A stretch of DNA of 60,622 bases from Chloroflexota bacterium (GTDB lineage Bacteria; Chloroflexota; Anaerolineae; Aggregatilineales; Phototrophicaceae): positions 1 through 60,622 of the forward strand of contig WTGC01000004.1 of NCBI GenBank assembly GCA_011523705.1. Direction: 5' to 3'. Under the pieces are notes generated by a model. The model was not told where the DNA came from, searched no databases, and saw only the letters and a program-made list of their open reading frames with translations. Both the position numbers and the translations under genes were made by a program. This document shows positions 15,661 to 24,938 of the stretch, in pieces; positions within the stretch are counted from its first letter, which is position 1; each line of letters begins with the position of its first letter.

Positions 15661-17571
15661 ATGGCAACCGCCGATTCCACCAGAGAGCTCGACGCCCTCC
15701 CCAAGCCAGAGAAGTTCGCCGCCCTGCGCATTTGGCGGCGCCTGATGGCTTATCTTTCCAACTACAAGCTTTGGGTCGCCCTGGCTGCGGTCGGCATTAT
15801 CGGCTTGAATGTGCTCCTGATCGTCGTGCCCTATATCTTGCGCGATGTCGTGGACATCGGCATCGCCCGCCAAGACAGCGCCTATATGCTCAGCGCCGGC
15901 TTGCTCGTCGTCGCCCTGGGCGTGATACGCGGGGCGGTCGCCTTCCTGGGCCGGTTCTTCGGCGAACGCCTGTCCCACTATGTATCCTACGATATCCGCA
16001 ATCAAATCTACGAAAAGGTCCAGCGGCAATCCTTCAGTTATCACGACAGCGCGCAAGTGGGGACGATCATCACGCGCGCGATCAGCGATGTCAACGAGAT
16101 TCAGCGCTACTTTTCTTATGGGCTGATGGATGGTTTGAACTTCGTCATCTTGCTCGTCGGCGTGGTTGGGATCATGATGGCCTCAAGCCCGTTCTTGGCA
16201 ATCATCGCCTTTATTCCGCTGGCGCCGCTGGCATTTTATTCCAACCATTTCGTCATGCGCGTGCATCCGCGCTGGAAAAAGGTGATGGACCGGATGCAGG
16301 TGCTCAGCAATCATATCCAGGAAAATGCCCTGGGCGCCGAGGTCGTGCGCGTATTCGCCCGCGAGCCATACGAGATTGAGCGCTTCCATAAAGAAAACCA
16401 GAATCTCTATGAGGAGCAGCTCGACTTCATCACGCAGTGGATCACCTATTTGCCGGCGAGCGCCTTGCTGGCTGCGATGTCGACAGCGCTGGTCCTGTTG
16501 TTCGGCGGCATCTTGGAAACGCAAGGCATGGGGAATATCACCGTCGGCTTGATCGTGACATTCAACGCCTACGTGCTGCTGCTGTCACAACCGCTGCGTT
16601 TCATCGGCTTCATCATATTGCTGACCACGCAAGCGGTCGCCAGTGGCGAGCGGGTCTTTGAAGTCCTGGACGAGCCGGAAACCGTCGTGAACAGACCGAA
16701 GGCGATTAAGACGGCCATCCGGGGCAAAGTCCGCTTTGAAAACGTCAGCACGCGCTATAACAGTTCCAACCACGCCGTGCTAAATCAAATTGATCTCGAG
16801 GCGCAGCCGGGCGAAGTCGTCGCCATCATCGGCTTGACCGGCTCCGGCAAGACGACCATCGCTAACTTGATTCCGCGCTTCTATGACGTGACTTCGGGCG
16901 CCGTCACCATTGACGGCATTGATGTGCGCGACTTTGATCTCGACAGCCTGCGCAGCCAAATCGGCATCGTCATGCAACAGTCGCTTCTCTTCAACGCCAC
17001 CATCGACGAAAACATCGCCTACGGCAATCCGGAAGCCACACGCGATCAAATCGTGGCCGCCGCCAAATCAGCAAACGCGCATGATTTCATCTCCGAGTTT
17101 CCCGATGGCTACTTGACAGAAGTCGGCGAACGCGGCGTCACTTTGTCCGGCGGGCAGAAACAGCGCATCGCCATCGCCCGCGCCCTGCTCATTGATCCGC
17201 GCATACTCATTCTGGACGATGCCACCAGCAGCGTCGACACGCGGACGGAACACCTGATTCAGCAAGCGTTGGAGCGCATCATGGAGGGCCGCACAACCTT
17301 CGTCATCGCCCAGCGTATGAGCACGATCCTGAAAGCCGATCAGATTATCGTCCTGCGCGATGGCGCGATCATCCAACATGGCACGCACGAAACCCTGCTG
17401 CAAGACGGCGGGCTATACGAAGAAATCTACCAATTGCAGTTGGAAGAACAAGAGCGCGTCCGCCGCGAAGCCATCATCGCCGGCATCATCAAGATCCCCC
17501 TGGACGAGCGGCGCTCCACCCAGCAATTCCGCGCCTTAATCGACCGGCTTACCGGCAAGTACTCGAATTGA
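15661..17571 (+). CDS. ABC exporter half-transporter with degenerate catalytic site (subunit A)
   Basis: 636 aa. An N-terminal type-I exporter membrane domain (six helices, about 35-330) is fused to an ATPase domain. Walker A is GLTGSGKTT (about 391-399) and the signature is LSGGQ (495-499). Walker B is ILILDDATS, in which the usual catalytic Glu is Asp520. In heterodimeric exporters such as BmrCD and TmrAB, this is the pattern of the subunit contributing the non-hydrolysing Walker site but the good signature. Its partner is encoded 21 bp downstream and shows the reverse pattern. The start ATG 15661 has AGGAGA 6 nt upstream. Likely exports a lipid, peptide or drug. Confidence 0.92.
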   Translation: MATADSTRELDALPKPEKFAALRIWRRLMAYLSNYKLWVALAAVGIIGLNVLLIVVPYILRDVVDIGIARQDSAYMLSAGLLVVALGVIRGAVAFLGRFFGERLSHYVSYDIRNQIYEKVQRQSFSYHDSAQVGTIITRAISDVNEIQRYFSYGLMDGLNFVILLVGVVGIMMASSPFLAIIAFIPLAPLAFYSNHFVMRVHPRWKKVMDRMQVLSNHIQENALGAEVVRVFAREPYEIERFHKENQNLYEEQLDFITQWITYLPASALLAAMSTALVLLFGGILETQGMGNITVGLIVTFNAYVLLLSQPLRFIGFIILLTTQAVASGERVFEVLDEPETVVNRPKAIKTAIRGKVRFENVSTRYNSSNHAVLNQIDLEAQPGEVVAIIGLTGSGKTTIANLIPRFYDVTSGAVTIDGIDVRDFDLDSLRSQIGIVMQQSLLFNATIDENIAYGNPEATRDQIVAAAKSANAHDFISEFPDGYLTEVGERGVTLSGGQKQRIAIARALLIDPRILILDDATSSVDTRTEHLIQQALERIMEGRTTFVIAQRMSTILKADQIIVLRDGAIIQHGTHETLLQDGGLYEEIYQLQLEEQERVRREAIIAGIIKIPLDERRSTQQFRALIDRLTGKYSN

Positions 17572-17592
17572 CGCCAGCAGAGATAAGGGCTC

Positions 17593-19422
17593 ATGATCCT
17601 CCTGACTCGCCGAAAACTGAAGCAGGCAACCGCGAAAGACAAAGCGGCCGAGGCCGAACCGAGCATCCTCGAGATTGATGACGATCATAAGCCTGGCTTC
17701 GATCGCGAGGTTACCGCGCGCCTCTTCTCTTATTTGAAGCCCCACCGGAAGGACCTCGGGGTCGCCGTTGTGATGATGATGTTCAGTGTGCTGGCCAATG
17801 TCGCCAGCCCGCCATTGATCGGCTGGGCGATCGACGAAGGCATCAGCAAGCGAGACATGACCGTGCTCGGCGGCGGCGTGGTCGCCTTCATCATCCTGCA
17901 GCTGCTCGGTTTCGTCGGCTTTCGCGTGCAGCTGCGCAATATGGCGGTCATCGGCCAGACGATTATCCAGACTCTGCGCAATCAGCTCTTCGACCATATC
18001 CAATACCTGTCCATTGGATTCTTCGCCGAATACGAAGTGGGCCGCTTGATCGCCCGCGTCATCAGCGATGTGAATGTCGTGCGCGAAGCCGTCACTTTCG
18101 CCGCTGTCGGCACCATTCGCGAAGTGCTGATGCTCTTCGGCATCATTATTTCGATGGTCCTCATCAATATCCCGCTGACCCTGGTCGCCTTCACAGCTCT
18201 GGTCATACTGTCCGTAATCGCCAACGTCTGGCGCATTCACGCGCGCGAGGCTTACCTGCGCGTGTCCGATTCCAATGCCAAGGTATACGCCGAGTTATCC
18301 GAGGCTTTCAATGGCGTGCGCGTCACCCAGGCTTTCGCCCGCCAGCGGCACAATCGCGACCGCTTCACCGGCGAAATCAATATGGCCAGCCGCAACGCGG
18401 CCGAGCGCGCCGCCTTGATCTCCAGTGTCTTTTATCCCGCCGTGGAAATGATCGGCGGCGTCGCCACCGGCACGCTGATATTCGTCGGCGGCACGCTCGT
18501 TCTGGACGAACGAATCTCGGTCGGCGTGCTGCTCGCTTTCATTCTTTATATCCAGCAATTCTTTTTCCCGATCCGAATGCTGGCGCGTCGTTTCAACCTC
18601 TTGCAGACGGTCATCGCCTCCGGCTACCGCATCTTCAAATTGATGGACTTCCCGGTCGATATCCGCGACGATCTCGACGCCAGCGATTTGCCAGCCATCA
18701 GGGGTCACGTCCGCTTTGAAGATGTGTCCTTCCGCTATACGCGCGATGGCGACCTGGTGCTGAAGAATATCAATCTCGATGTGGCGCCCGGCTCTCGCGT
18801 CGCCTTTGTCGGGCATACCGGCGCCGGCAAGACCACCATGGTCAAGTTGATCATGCGCTTCTATGACACGGCCGCCGGCCGCGTGACTATTGACGGTCAG
18901 GACGTCAAACACATCAGCCAGAACAGCCTGCGGCGGCAGATTGGCGTCGTCCCGCAAGATACGCACCTCTTCTCCGGCAGCGTGATGGACAACATACGTT
19001 ATGGACGGCTGGACGCAACCGATGAGGAGGTGGTTGCGGCGGCCAAGGCAGTCGGCGCGCATCAATTCATCACCGAGATGCCGGATGGCTATCTGACCGA
19101 TATCATGGAAGGCGGCGCCGTGCTATCGACAGGCCAGAGGCAGCTGCTGGCTTTCGCCCGCGCCCTGCTTGCCGACCCGCGCATCCTCATCCTTGATGAA
19201 GCGACCGCCAACATCGATACCCAGACTGAGCGCCAGATTCAGGCGGCGCTGGAGCATCTCTTGCTTGGGCGCACCAGTTTCGTCATCGCCCACAGGCTTA
19301 GTACCATCACCTCAGCCGATCTGATTGTGGTGATGGATCACGGCGAAATCATCGAAATGGGCAGCCACCAGGAACTGCTTGACCGGGAAGGCGTTTACCA
19401 CCAACTCTTTACCTTGGTGTAA
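17593..19422 (+). CDS. ABC exporter half-transporter, catalytic partner (subunit B)
   Basis: 609 aa, with the same layout as its neighbour: membrane domain (about 45-345), then ATPase. Walker A is GHTGAGKTT (about 407-415). The signature is altered to LSTGQ (511-515). Walker B is LILDEATANID with the catalytic Glu536 present. Its Walker site paired with subunit A's LSGGQ would make one competent ATP site, while the other site is degenerate. That is strong evidence for an obligate heterodimer. It is convergent with dinB, with only 13 bp between the stop codons. Confidence 0.92.
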   Translation: MILLTRRKLKQATAKDKAAEAEPSILEIDDDHKPGFDREVTARLFSYLKPHRKDLGVAVVMMMFSVLANVASPPLIGWAIDEGISKRDMTVLGGGVVAFIILQLLGFVGFRVQLRNMAVIGQTIIQTLRNQLFDHIQYLSIGFFAEYEVGRLIARVISDVNVVREAVTFAAVGTIREVLMLFGIIISMVLINIPLTLVAFTALVILSVIANVWRIHAREAYLRVSDSNAKVYAELSEAFNGVRVTQAFARQRHNRDRFTGEINMASRNAAERAALISSVFYPAVEMIGGVATGTLIFVGGTLVLDERISVGVLLAFILYIQQFFFPIRMLARRFNLLQTVIASGYRIFKLMDFPVDIRDDLDASDLPAIRGHVRFEDVSFRYTRDGDLVLKNINLDVAPGSRVAFVGHTGAGKTTMVKLIMRFYDTAAGRVTIDGQDVKHISQNSLRRQIGVVPQDTHLFSGSVMDNIRYGRLDATDEEVVAAAKAVGAHQFITEMPDGYLTDIMEGGAVLSTGQRQLLAFARALLADPRILILDEATANIDTQTERQIQAALEHLLLGRTSFVIAHRLSTITSADLIVVMDHGEIIEMGSHQELLDREGVYHQLFTLV

Positions 19423-19435
19423 GTGACCACGCCGT

Positions 19436-20644
19436 TTATCTCTTGTTGTCTTCATTGGGCGTAAAGTGCAGATCGCTGGCTCTCGTTATCATCGTCTCGC
19501 CGAAGCGGTCGCGCAATCGATCGAGCGTGGATTGCAATTCGGCCGCATGCCGGTCGCCATCGTGGTCCTCCCACAAGCCCATCTGACTGCTAGGCGCGCC
19601 AAAACCGCCCAAGCCGACCCCGATCAAGCGCGCCGGCTTGCCCTTAATCCACACCTGGTCGAAGAGCTGTATCGCTGAACTGTAAATCACGCCATCCAAA
19701 TCGGTCGGATTATCCAGAGTCAGTTGCCGGCTCAGCGTCGTAAAATCTGTCCAGCGCAGCTTGAGCTTGACGGTCGTGCCAGCGAGACCGGCTTTGCGCG
19801 CCTGCCGTCCCACGCCATCGGACAAGCGCCGCAGCGTCAGCTTCAGCTGCGCCTCGTCCGCGACATCTTTGGCGAAGGTCACTTCCTTGCTGATTGACTT
19901 GGCCTCGTGCTCCGTCAAGACGGGCCGGAAGTCGATGCCCTGCGCGCGCCGCCAAATATCGGCGCCCAGCTTGCCCAGCCGCGCGGTCAAAGCCGCCTCG
20001 GGCCAGTTGGCGATGTCGCCGACAGTCGTCAGCCCGAGCGCGCTCAGCGTTTCCGCGGTTTTCGGCCCGACGCCCCAAAGCCGCCGAATCGGCAGCGGCG
20101 CCAGAAAGCTTGCCTCTTGTCCCGGCGGCACAATGGTAATGGCGTTTGGCGGCTTGTCCGTCCTTTGCCGCGCCTTGCCAAGCGTGTTCGCGGTCTTCGC
20201 CACCAGCTTGTTGGTTGCGCCACCCAGCGAACAAGGCAGGTCGAGCTCGTCATTAATGCGCTTTTGCAGTTTGCTGGCAATCGCCTTGATGTCATCCGGC
20301 AATATCGTCACATCGAGAAAGGCTTCGTCAATGGAAAGGGGCTCAACGTAAGGCGCGGTGTCGCGCAAGATCGCCATCACCGCCTTCGACCGTTCGCCAT
20401 AGACGCCGCGCGTCTGCCCCACGACGATGAGATGCGGGCACAAGCGAATCGCCTGCGCCATCGGCATCGCCGAGCGCACGCCGTACTTGCGCGCCGGATA
20501 AGACGCGGACGAGACGACGCCGCGTTCGTTGGGCTTGCCGCCCACCGCAATCGCCTTGCCGCGCAACTCCGGATTCAACTGCTCTTCCACTGCGCAGAAG
20601 AAGGCATCCAAATCAAGGTGGAGGATTTTGCGAGTCTTCTGCAT
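19436..20644 (-). CDS. dinB: DNA polymerase IV (Y-family)
   Basis: 402 aa. Catalytic carboxylates appear in HLDLDAFFCAVEEQ (residues 9-22) and SIDEAFLDVT (around 104), with the Y-family palm motif SASYPARKYGVRSAMPM between them. Thumb helix-hairpin-helix residues are in IRRLWGVGPKTAETLSALGL, and a little-finger domain follows. It copies damaged or mismatched DNA, at the cost of fidelity. A C-terminal beta-clamp peptide is not obvious, the protein ending SDLHFTPNEDNKR. It is divergent from glgB across a 194-bp AT-rich region. Confidence 0.95.
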   Translation of the reverse strand: MQKTRKILHLDLDAFFCAVEEQLNPELRGKAIAVGGKPNERGVVSSASYPARKYGVRSAMPMAQAIRLCPHLIVVGQTRGVYGERSKAVMAILRDTAPYVEPLSIDEAFLDVTILPDDIKAIASKLQKRINDELDLPCSLGGATNKLVAKTANTLGKARQRTDKPPNAITIVPPGQEASFLAPLPIRRLWGVGPKTAETLSALGLTTVGDIANWPEAALTARLGKLGADIWRRAQGIDFRPVLTEHEAKSISKEVTFAKDVADEAQLKLTLRRLSDGVGRQARKAGLAGTTVKLKLRWTDFTTLSRQLTLDNPTDLDGVIYSSAIQLFDQVWIKGKPARLIGVGLGGFGAPSSQMGLWEDHDGDRHAAELQSTLDRLRDRFGETMITRASDLHFTPNEDNKR

Positions 20645-20685
20645 TAGTGCTGCGCCGCGAACAGAACGATCATCATCGTATACAG

Positions 20686-20717
20686 AATATAGAGATGTAG
20701 AAATTATATTCTATATT
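20686..20717. promoter_or_regulatory. AT-rich inverted repeat in the dinB-glgB divergent region
   Basis: AATATAGA (20686-20693) and TCTATATT (20710-20717) are perfect 8-bp arms with a 16-bp spacer, 42 bp upstream of the dinB start. The position suits an operator or the -10 region of dinB. It does not match a LexA box. Confidence 0.35.
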
Positions 20718-20771
20718 ATCGCAGAATCCGTCAGTTCCCAACCGGCCCAAACTTCGTCCGCCGGCGCGCAA

Positions 20772-20800
20772 TCTACAAATCGACACAATGCCGCTATAAT
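20772..20800 (+). promoter_or_regulatory. Candidate glgB promoter
   Basis: TCTACA (20772-20777), a 17-bp spacer and a perfect TATAAT (20795-20800), 38 bp before the glgB ATG. The -10 is strong and the -35 weak. Confidence 0.5.
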
Positions 20801-20838
20801 GCGTGCAGTGATGCCAGCACCCATTTCAAGGACCGGGC

Positions 20839-23034
20839 ATGCCGCTGTCAACTCATCCGGATGCGATTCAAGCGCTTGTCAGCGGCGAGCTGGGCGCGCC
20901 GTCATCGATTCTGGGACGGCATCATCAAGGCGACGAAGTCTCCATCCGTACACTGCGGCCCTGGGCAAAGCACGTGACGCTTGTCAATGAGTCGACCGAT
21001 GACCGCGTACCCATGAAGAAATCCCACCAGGACGGTCTCTTCATCGCCGAGCTGGATTCGACCTGGGCGGACGCGCCCTACCACTTTGAGGCGATCACCG
21101 TTGATGAGGGCCGCGAATCTTGGGGCGATCCGTATATTCACCCGCCGCTCCTGTCCGATTACGACATTTATCTATTTAGCCAGGGAAAGCATAGGGACAT
21201 CTATCAGAAGCTGGGCGCGCACCCCCGAGAGATCGACGGCGTGGCCGGCGTCAACTTCGCTGTTTGGGCGCCCAATGCCTACAAGGTCGCCTTGGTTGGA
21301 GATTTCAATCGCTGGGACGAGCGCTGCCACGCAATGGAAAACAACAGCGAGTTGGGCATTTGGGAGATCTTCGTGCCGGGCTTGGCGGAAGGGACGCGCT
21401 ACAAATACGAAATCCGCTCACATAACCGCGGCTATCGCGCTCAAAAGTCCGACCCGTACGGCTTTTACAGCGAGCTGCGCCCGCACACCGCCTCGATTGT
21501 TAGCGACCTTGAACAGTATCAATGGGGCGACAGCGACTGGATGAGCGCCCGCGCGCAAAGCGACCCGCTTTCGCATCCGATGAATATCTATGAGCTGCAC
21601 CTGGGTTCATGGCGGCGCAAGCCAGGAGACGAATTTCTGACCTATCGCGAGCTGGCGGACGAGCTCGTGCCTTATCTCGTCGATATGGGCTACACGCACC
21701 TCGAGTTGCTGCCGGTCGCCGAGCATCCGCTGGACGCCTCCTGGGGTTATCAAGTGACTGGCTACTTCGCCCCGACCAGCCGCTACGGCGCGCCGGCCGA
21801 CTTCATGCATCTGATCGACCGCTGCCACCAGAATAACATCGCCGTCATCCTCGATTGGGTGCCGGCCCACTTCCCCAAAGACGGACATGGACTGAATTAC
21901 TTTGATGGCACGCATCTCTACAGCCACGAAGATCCGCTGCAGGGTGAACAGCCCGACTGGGGCACGATGATCTTCAACTACGCCCGCAGCGAGGTCCGCA
22001 GTTTCTTGCTCTCCAACGCCCTGTTCTGGCTGAGAGAGTACCACATTGATGGCTTGCGCGTAGACGCCGTCTCGTCGATGATCTATCTCAACTTCTCGCG
22101 CGAAGACGGCGAGTGGCGACCCAACGAATACGGCAGCCATGAGAATCTCGCCGCCCTGGCCTTCCTGCGCGAATTCAACGAAGTCGTCCACGCGGAAGCG
22201 CCCGGCGCCATCACCATCGCCGAAGAGTCAACCGCCTGGAACATGGTGTCGAGGCCGACTTACGTTGGCGGGCTCGGCTTCACTCTCAAATGGAACATGG
22301 GCTGGATGCACGACACGCTGAATTACATGGCGCGCGAACCCGTGCATCGGCGTTTTCATCACCATCAGATTACCTTCGCTCTGCTCTACGCCTTCAGCGA
22401 AAACTTCGTCCTGCCGCTCTCGCATGATGAAGTTGTGCACCTGAAGGGCTCGCTGATCGGCAAGCTGCCAGGTGATTACTGGCAGAAATTCGCCGGCCTG
22501 CGCCTGCTCTTCGGTTACCAATACACCCAGGTCGGCAAGGTGCTCAACTTCATGGGCAACGAAATCGCCCAATTCGCCGAATGGAGCGAGGAGCGCAGCC
22601 TCGATTGGCACCTGCTCGACTATGAGAAACATGCCCAAATGCAATCGTATGCTCGCGACCTCAATCATCTTTATCGCGAACAGCCCGCCCTCTGGCAACT
22701 TGATTTCGTGCCGGAGGGCTTCCGCTGGATTGAAGCCAATGACGCCGATTACAGCGTCTACAGCTATATCCGCTTCGCCCAGGACAAAGGCGACTTTCTC
22801 GTCGTCGTGTTGAACTGCACACCGGTCGTTCGTGAGAATTATCGCATCGGCGTCCCCGAGCCCGGCTATTATCGCGAGTTGCTCAACAGCGATGCCAGCT
22901 GCTATGGCGGCGGCGATGTCGGCAACGGGGGCGGCGTCCACAGCGATGACTTCGGAGCTCACGGCCTGCCGTATAGCGTCAATCTGCGCCTACCGCCACT
23001 CGCGATTCTGATCCTTAGAATTGGGGATCGGTAA
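20839..23034 (+). CDS. glgB: 1,4-alpha-glucan branching enzyme
   Basis: 731 aa, the usual length for GlgB with both N-terminal domains: a first beta-domain to about 110, and a CBM48 domain around 130-215 with GVNFAVWAPNAYKVALVGDFN. The GH13 catalytic domain has nucleophile Asp409 (GLRVDAVSSM) and acid/base Glu462 (TIAEEST). Transition-state residues lie in PLSHDEVVHLKGSL, and FMGNEIAQFAEW marks the end of the barrel. It makes alpha-1,6 branches in glycogen. No other glycogen gene is in the window. AAGGACCGGGC precedes the ATG. Confidence 0.97.
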   Translation: MPLSTHPDAIQALVSGELGAPSSILGRHHQGDEVSIRTLRPWAKHVTLVNESTDDRVPMKKSHQDGLFIAELDSTWADAPYHFEAITVDEGRESWGDPYIHPPLLSDYDIYLFSQGKHRDIYQKLGAHPREIDGVAGVNFAVWAPNAYKVALVGDFNRWDERCHAMENNSELGIWEIFVPGLAEGTRYKYEIRSHNRGYRAQKSDPYGFYSELRPHTASIVSDLEQYQWGDSDWMSARAQSDPLSHPMNIYELHLGSWRRKPGDEFLTYRELADELVPYLVDMGYTHLELLPVAEHPLDASWGYQVTGYFAPTSRYGAPADFMHLIDRCHQNNIAVILDWVPAHFPKDGHGLNYFDGTHLYSHEDPLQGEQPDWGTMIFNYARSEVRSFLLSNALFWLREYHIDGLRVDAVSSMIYLNFSREDGEWRPNEYGSHENLAALAFLREFNEVVHAEAPGAITIAEESTAWNMVSRPTYVGGLGFTLKWNMGWMHDTLNYMAREPVHRRFHHHQITFALLYAFSENFVLPLSHDEVVHLKGSLIGKLPGDYWQKFAGLRLLFGYQYTQVGKVLNFMGNEIAQFAEWSEERSLDWHLLDYEKHAQMQSYARDLNHLYREQPALWQLDFVPEGFRWIEANDADYSVYSYIRFAQDKGDFLVVVLNCTPVVRENYRIGVPEPGYYRELLNSDASCYGGGDVGNGGGVHSDDFGAHGLPYSVNLRLPPLAILILRIGDR

Positions 23035-23447
23035 ACTTGGCGGGCGCGTACCTTGTGGCGAAGGCCGTACCGTTTTTCACCACCGAGTACACCGAGGAAA
23101 ATGAGGACACAGAGAGTCGCATAAACACTGACTGCCGACACAGCAGCAATACTAGAAGCCGTTTGCAGAATAACAGACTCAGTAGACACACCGCGACAAT
23201 TCCGTCGCCAAGGCAAAATACTATGGTAACCCGCCATGATTAGCTCCCCTCCCGGCGGTCAGTGTCTACGCGACCTTATGCCTCGGGGAGGGGGCCGCGC
23301 CGCGTAGACACAGACGGTCCGGGGAGGGGTTGGCTGCCCGCAACGCAAACAGAGGCCTTTCGCCGGCACGCTCGCCATTGTGACAGGATGAGTTTGGGCG
23401 ACTCGCCGACGCGCGTAGACACAGCGGGTCAGGCGCCCCTACGGATG
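23035..23447. repeat. Composite repeat region (four copies of the GTAGACAC element)
   Basis: 413 bp without a gene. In order it holds: a CACCACCGAGTACACCGAGG-type repeat running into a diverged element copy (ATAAACACTGACTGCCGACA, 23116-23146); a reverse-oriented copy (GGCGGTCAGTGTCTACGCG, 23254-23275) inside a CCCCTCCC...GGGGAGGGGG palindrome; a third (GCGTAGACACAGACGGTCC, 23302-23320) abutting GGGGAGGGG; and a fourth (GCGCGTAGACACAGCGGGTC, 23411-23430) inside a GGGCGACTC...GGCGCCCCTAC unit. It separates convergent glgB and MFS genes. Confidence 0.8.
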
Positions 23448-24734
23448 TCATTGACTGGCCGCCTTGCGCCGTGGTGGAGGCGCCAACAGCGCCGCCAACA
23501 GCACCAGCAGGCACAAGCCCGCGCCCAGCCACAGCACCGGTTGATAGCCGCCAGTCGCGTCAAAACTCAAGCCAAAAATCGCAGGACCGAGCGCGCTGCC
23601 GATGACGCTGGACGTGTACACGAATCCGCGGATCTCACCCTGAAACTGCCGCCCGAAGAGATTGGGCCAGACCGCGCCATCAAAGACGTAGCCGATGCCC
23701 ATGCCCAGGCCAAAAGCCAAGGCGTAGGCGATTAGTTGGTGAGGCTCGCGCATGATCATCGCCAGCCCGCAGGAGCAGAGCAGCGCCAGCATCTGCAAGG
23801 CGGCCACGTAAGACGGCTTGATGCGATCAATCAAATAGCCAGCCAACAAGGCCGAACCGGCCGCGAAAAGCGATATCAGCGCGAAGGTCTCGGTGGCGAT
23901 TTGCGCGCTATGGTCCAGGACGGCGAAGATGGAGACCTGATGCAGGATCAGCCCCGTTCCCCAGGCGGACGGGAGTATTCGCGCGGCGATGAACACCCAC
24001 AATATCGGGGTGCGCAGCGCCTCTTTCAGCCTCCAGTTGTCCTCGTAATCTCCATCGCCGGCTGCTTTCGATTTCTCAGCGTCCGCCGCATTGTCCGGCA
24101 TCAGCCCATACGGTTCTGGCCGGCTGCGCATCAGCAGGCCGAATGCCGGTACCACGAGCGCTATCACGGCGACGCCCAAGACGATGAAGACCGACCGCCA
24201 TGCTGTCGTTTCAAGCAGCAGGCGCAGCAGATTGACATAGAGGCCCTGAAACAAAGCGAAAGCCAAAGCCAAGAGCGCCATCATGCGGCCGCGATGCTGC
24301 CGGAACCAGTTGGCCACCGCCGTTGTGCTGACGAGAGTTAAGGCGCCCTGCCCCAATCCACGCAGGCCGGCGAAGGCGAAGAAGAGCATGACGGGACCAT
24401 TGATCAGCGAGCAAAGCGCCAGGACAAGGGCGAACAGCAAGCCGATGGCGACGCCGACGCGGCGATTGCCCAAGGCGTCAATTCGACGGCCAACCCAGGT
24501 CAAGCCCAGCGAGGCGACGAATGTGCCCGCGCCATACAATCCGCTGACGGTCGTGCGGTCCAGCCCGAAATCTTCAATGAAAAAATCCATGAACAGCGAG
24601 ACGGAAAAACTTTGACCGGGAGAGCTGCAAATCGACCCGATCAAGGCGACCAGCCAAACCACCCAGCCGTAGAAAAACGGACTGGCGGCGACCAACCTGC
24701 TTTGGCCCGGCGCGCTCGCTGTCAATAGCCGCAA
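23448..24734 (-). CDS. Major facilitator superfamily transporter
   Basis: About 428 aa from a TTG at 24734; the start is uncertain, with no strong ribosome site. Twelve hydrophobic segments are apparent. After the first helix (FFYGWVVWLVALIGSI) come the loop residues GRRIDALGNRRVGV, matching the MFS motif A position (GxxxDRxGRR). A mid-protein hydrophilic loop (RSRPEPYGLMPDNAADAEKSK) separates the two six-helix halves. The opening SPFFYGWVVWLVA and the RPEPYGLMPD loop are typical of the monocarboxylate / oxalate-formate antiporter-like group (MCT, OFA). It is divergent from fhs. Substrate unknown; a small organic anion is a reasonable guess. Confidence 0.82.
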   Translation of the reverse strand: MRLLTASAPGQSRLVAASPFFYGWVVWLVALIGSICSSPGQSFSVSLFMDFFIEDFGLDRTTVSGLYGAGTFVASLGLTWVGRRIDALGNRRVGVAIGLLFALVLALCSLINGPVMLFFAFAGLRGLGQGALTLVSTTAVANWFRQHRGRMMALLALAFALFQGLYVNLLRLLLETTAWRSVFIVLGVAVIALVVPAFGLLMRSRPEPYGLMPDNAADAEKSKAAGDGDYEDNWRLKEALRTPILWVFIAARILPSAWGTGLILHQVSIFAVLDHSAQIATETFALISLFAAGSALLAGYLIDRIKPSYVAALQMLALLCSCGLAMIMREPHQLIAYALAFGLGMGIGYVFDGAVWPNLFGRQFQGEIRGFVYTSSVIGSALGPAIFGLSFDATGGYQPVLWLGAGLCLLVLLAALLAPPPRRKAASQ

Positions 24735-24938
24735 GATTGGATCGCCCCGCTTGCTTGATTGATGCTCAAGATTATAGAAGTCAATCGCTCAATTGAAAGC
24801 CAATGTCCATGCCTCATTAGGAAAAATCGCTTAGTATGTTAAAGTTAGAGTAGAGACCGCTTCGTGGCGCAATCGTTGTCCGCCGCGCCTATCGCCCCCT
24901 ACCGCCGCCCTGCTTGCATGATCGAAAGGCGACCCAGC

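Noticed and set aside
19907..20647. 246-aa plus-strand frame opposite dinB
   Set aside because: Antisense to conserved DNA polymerase IV; low-complexity Arg/His-rich translation.
20655..20670. LexA-like box upstream of dinB (GAACAGAAC)
   Set aside because: It is a direct GAAC repeat, not the GAAC-N4-GTTC inverted repeat of known LexA operators.
23035..23447. Possible CRISPR array because of several similar units
   Set aside because: The units have irregular spacing, both orientations and sit inside other palindromes; there are no uniform spacers and no cas genes.
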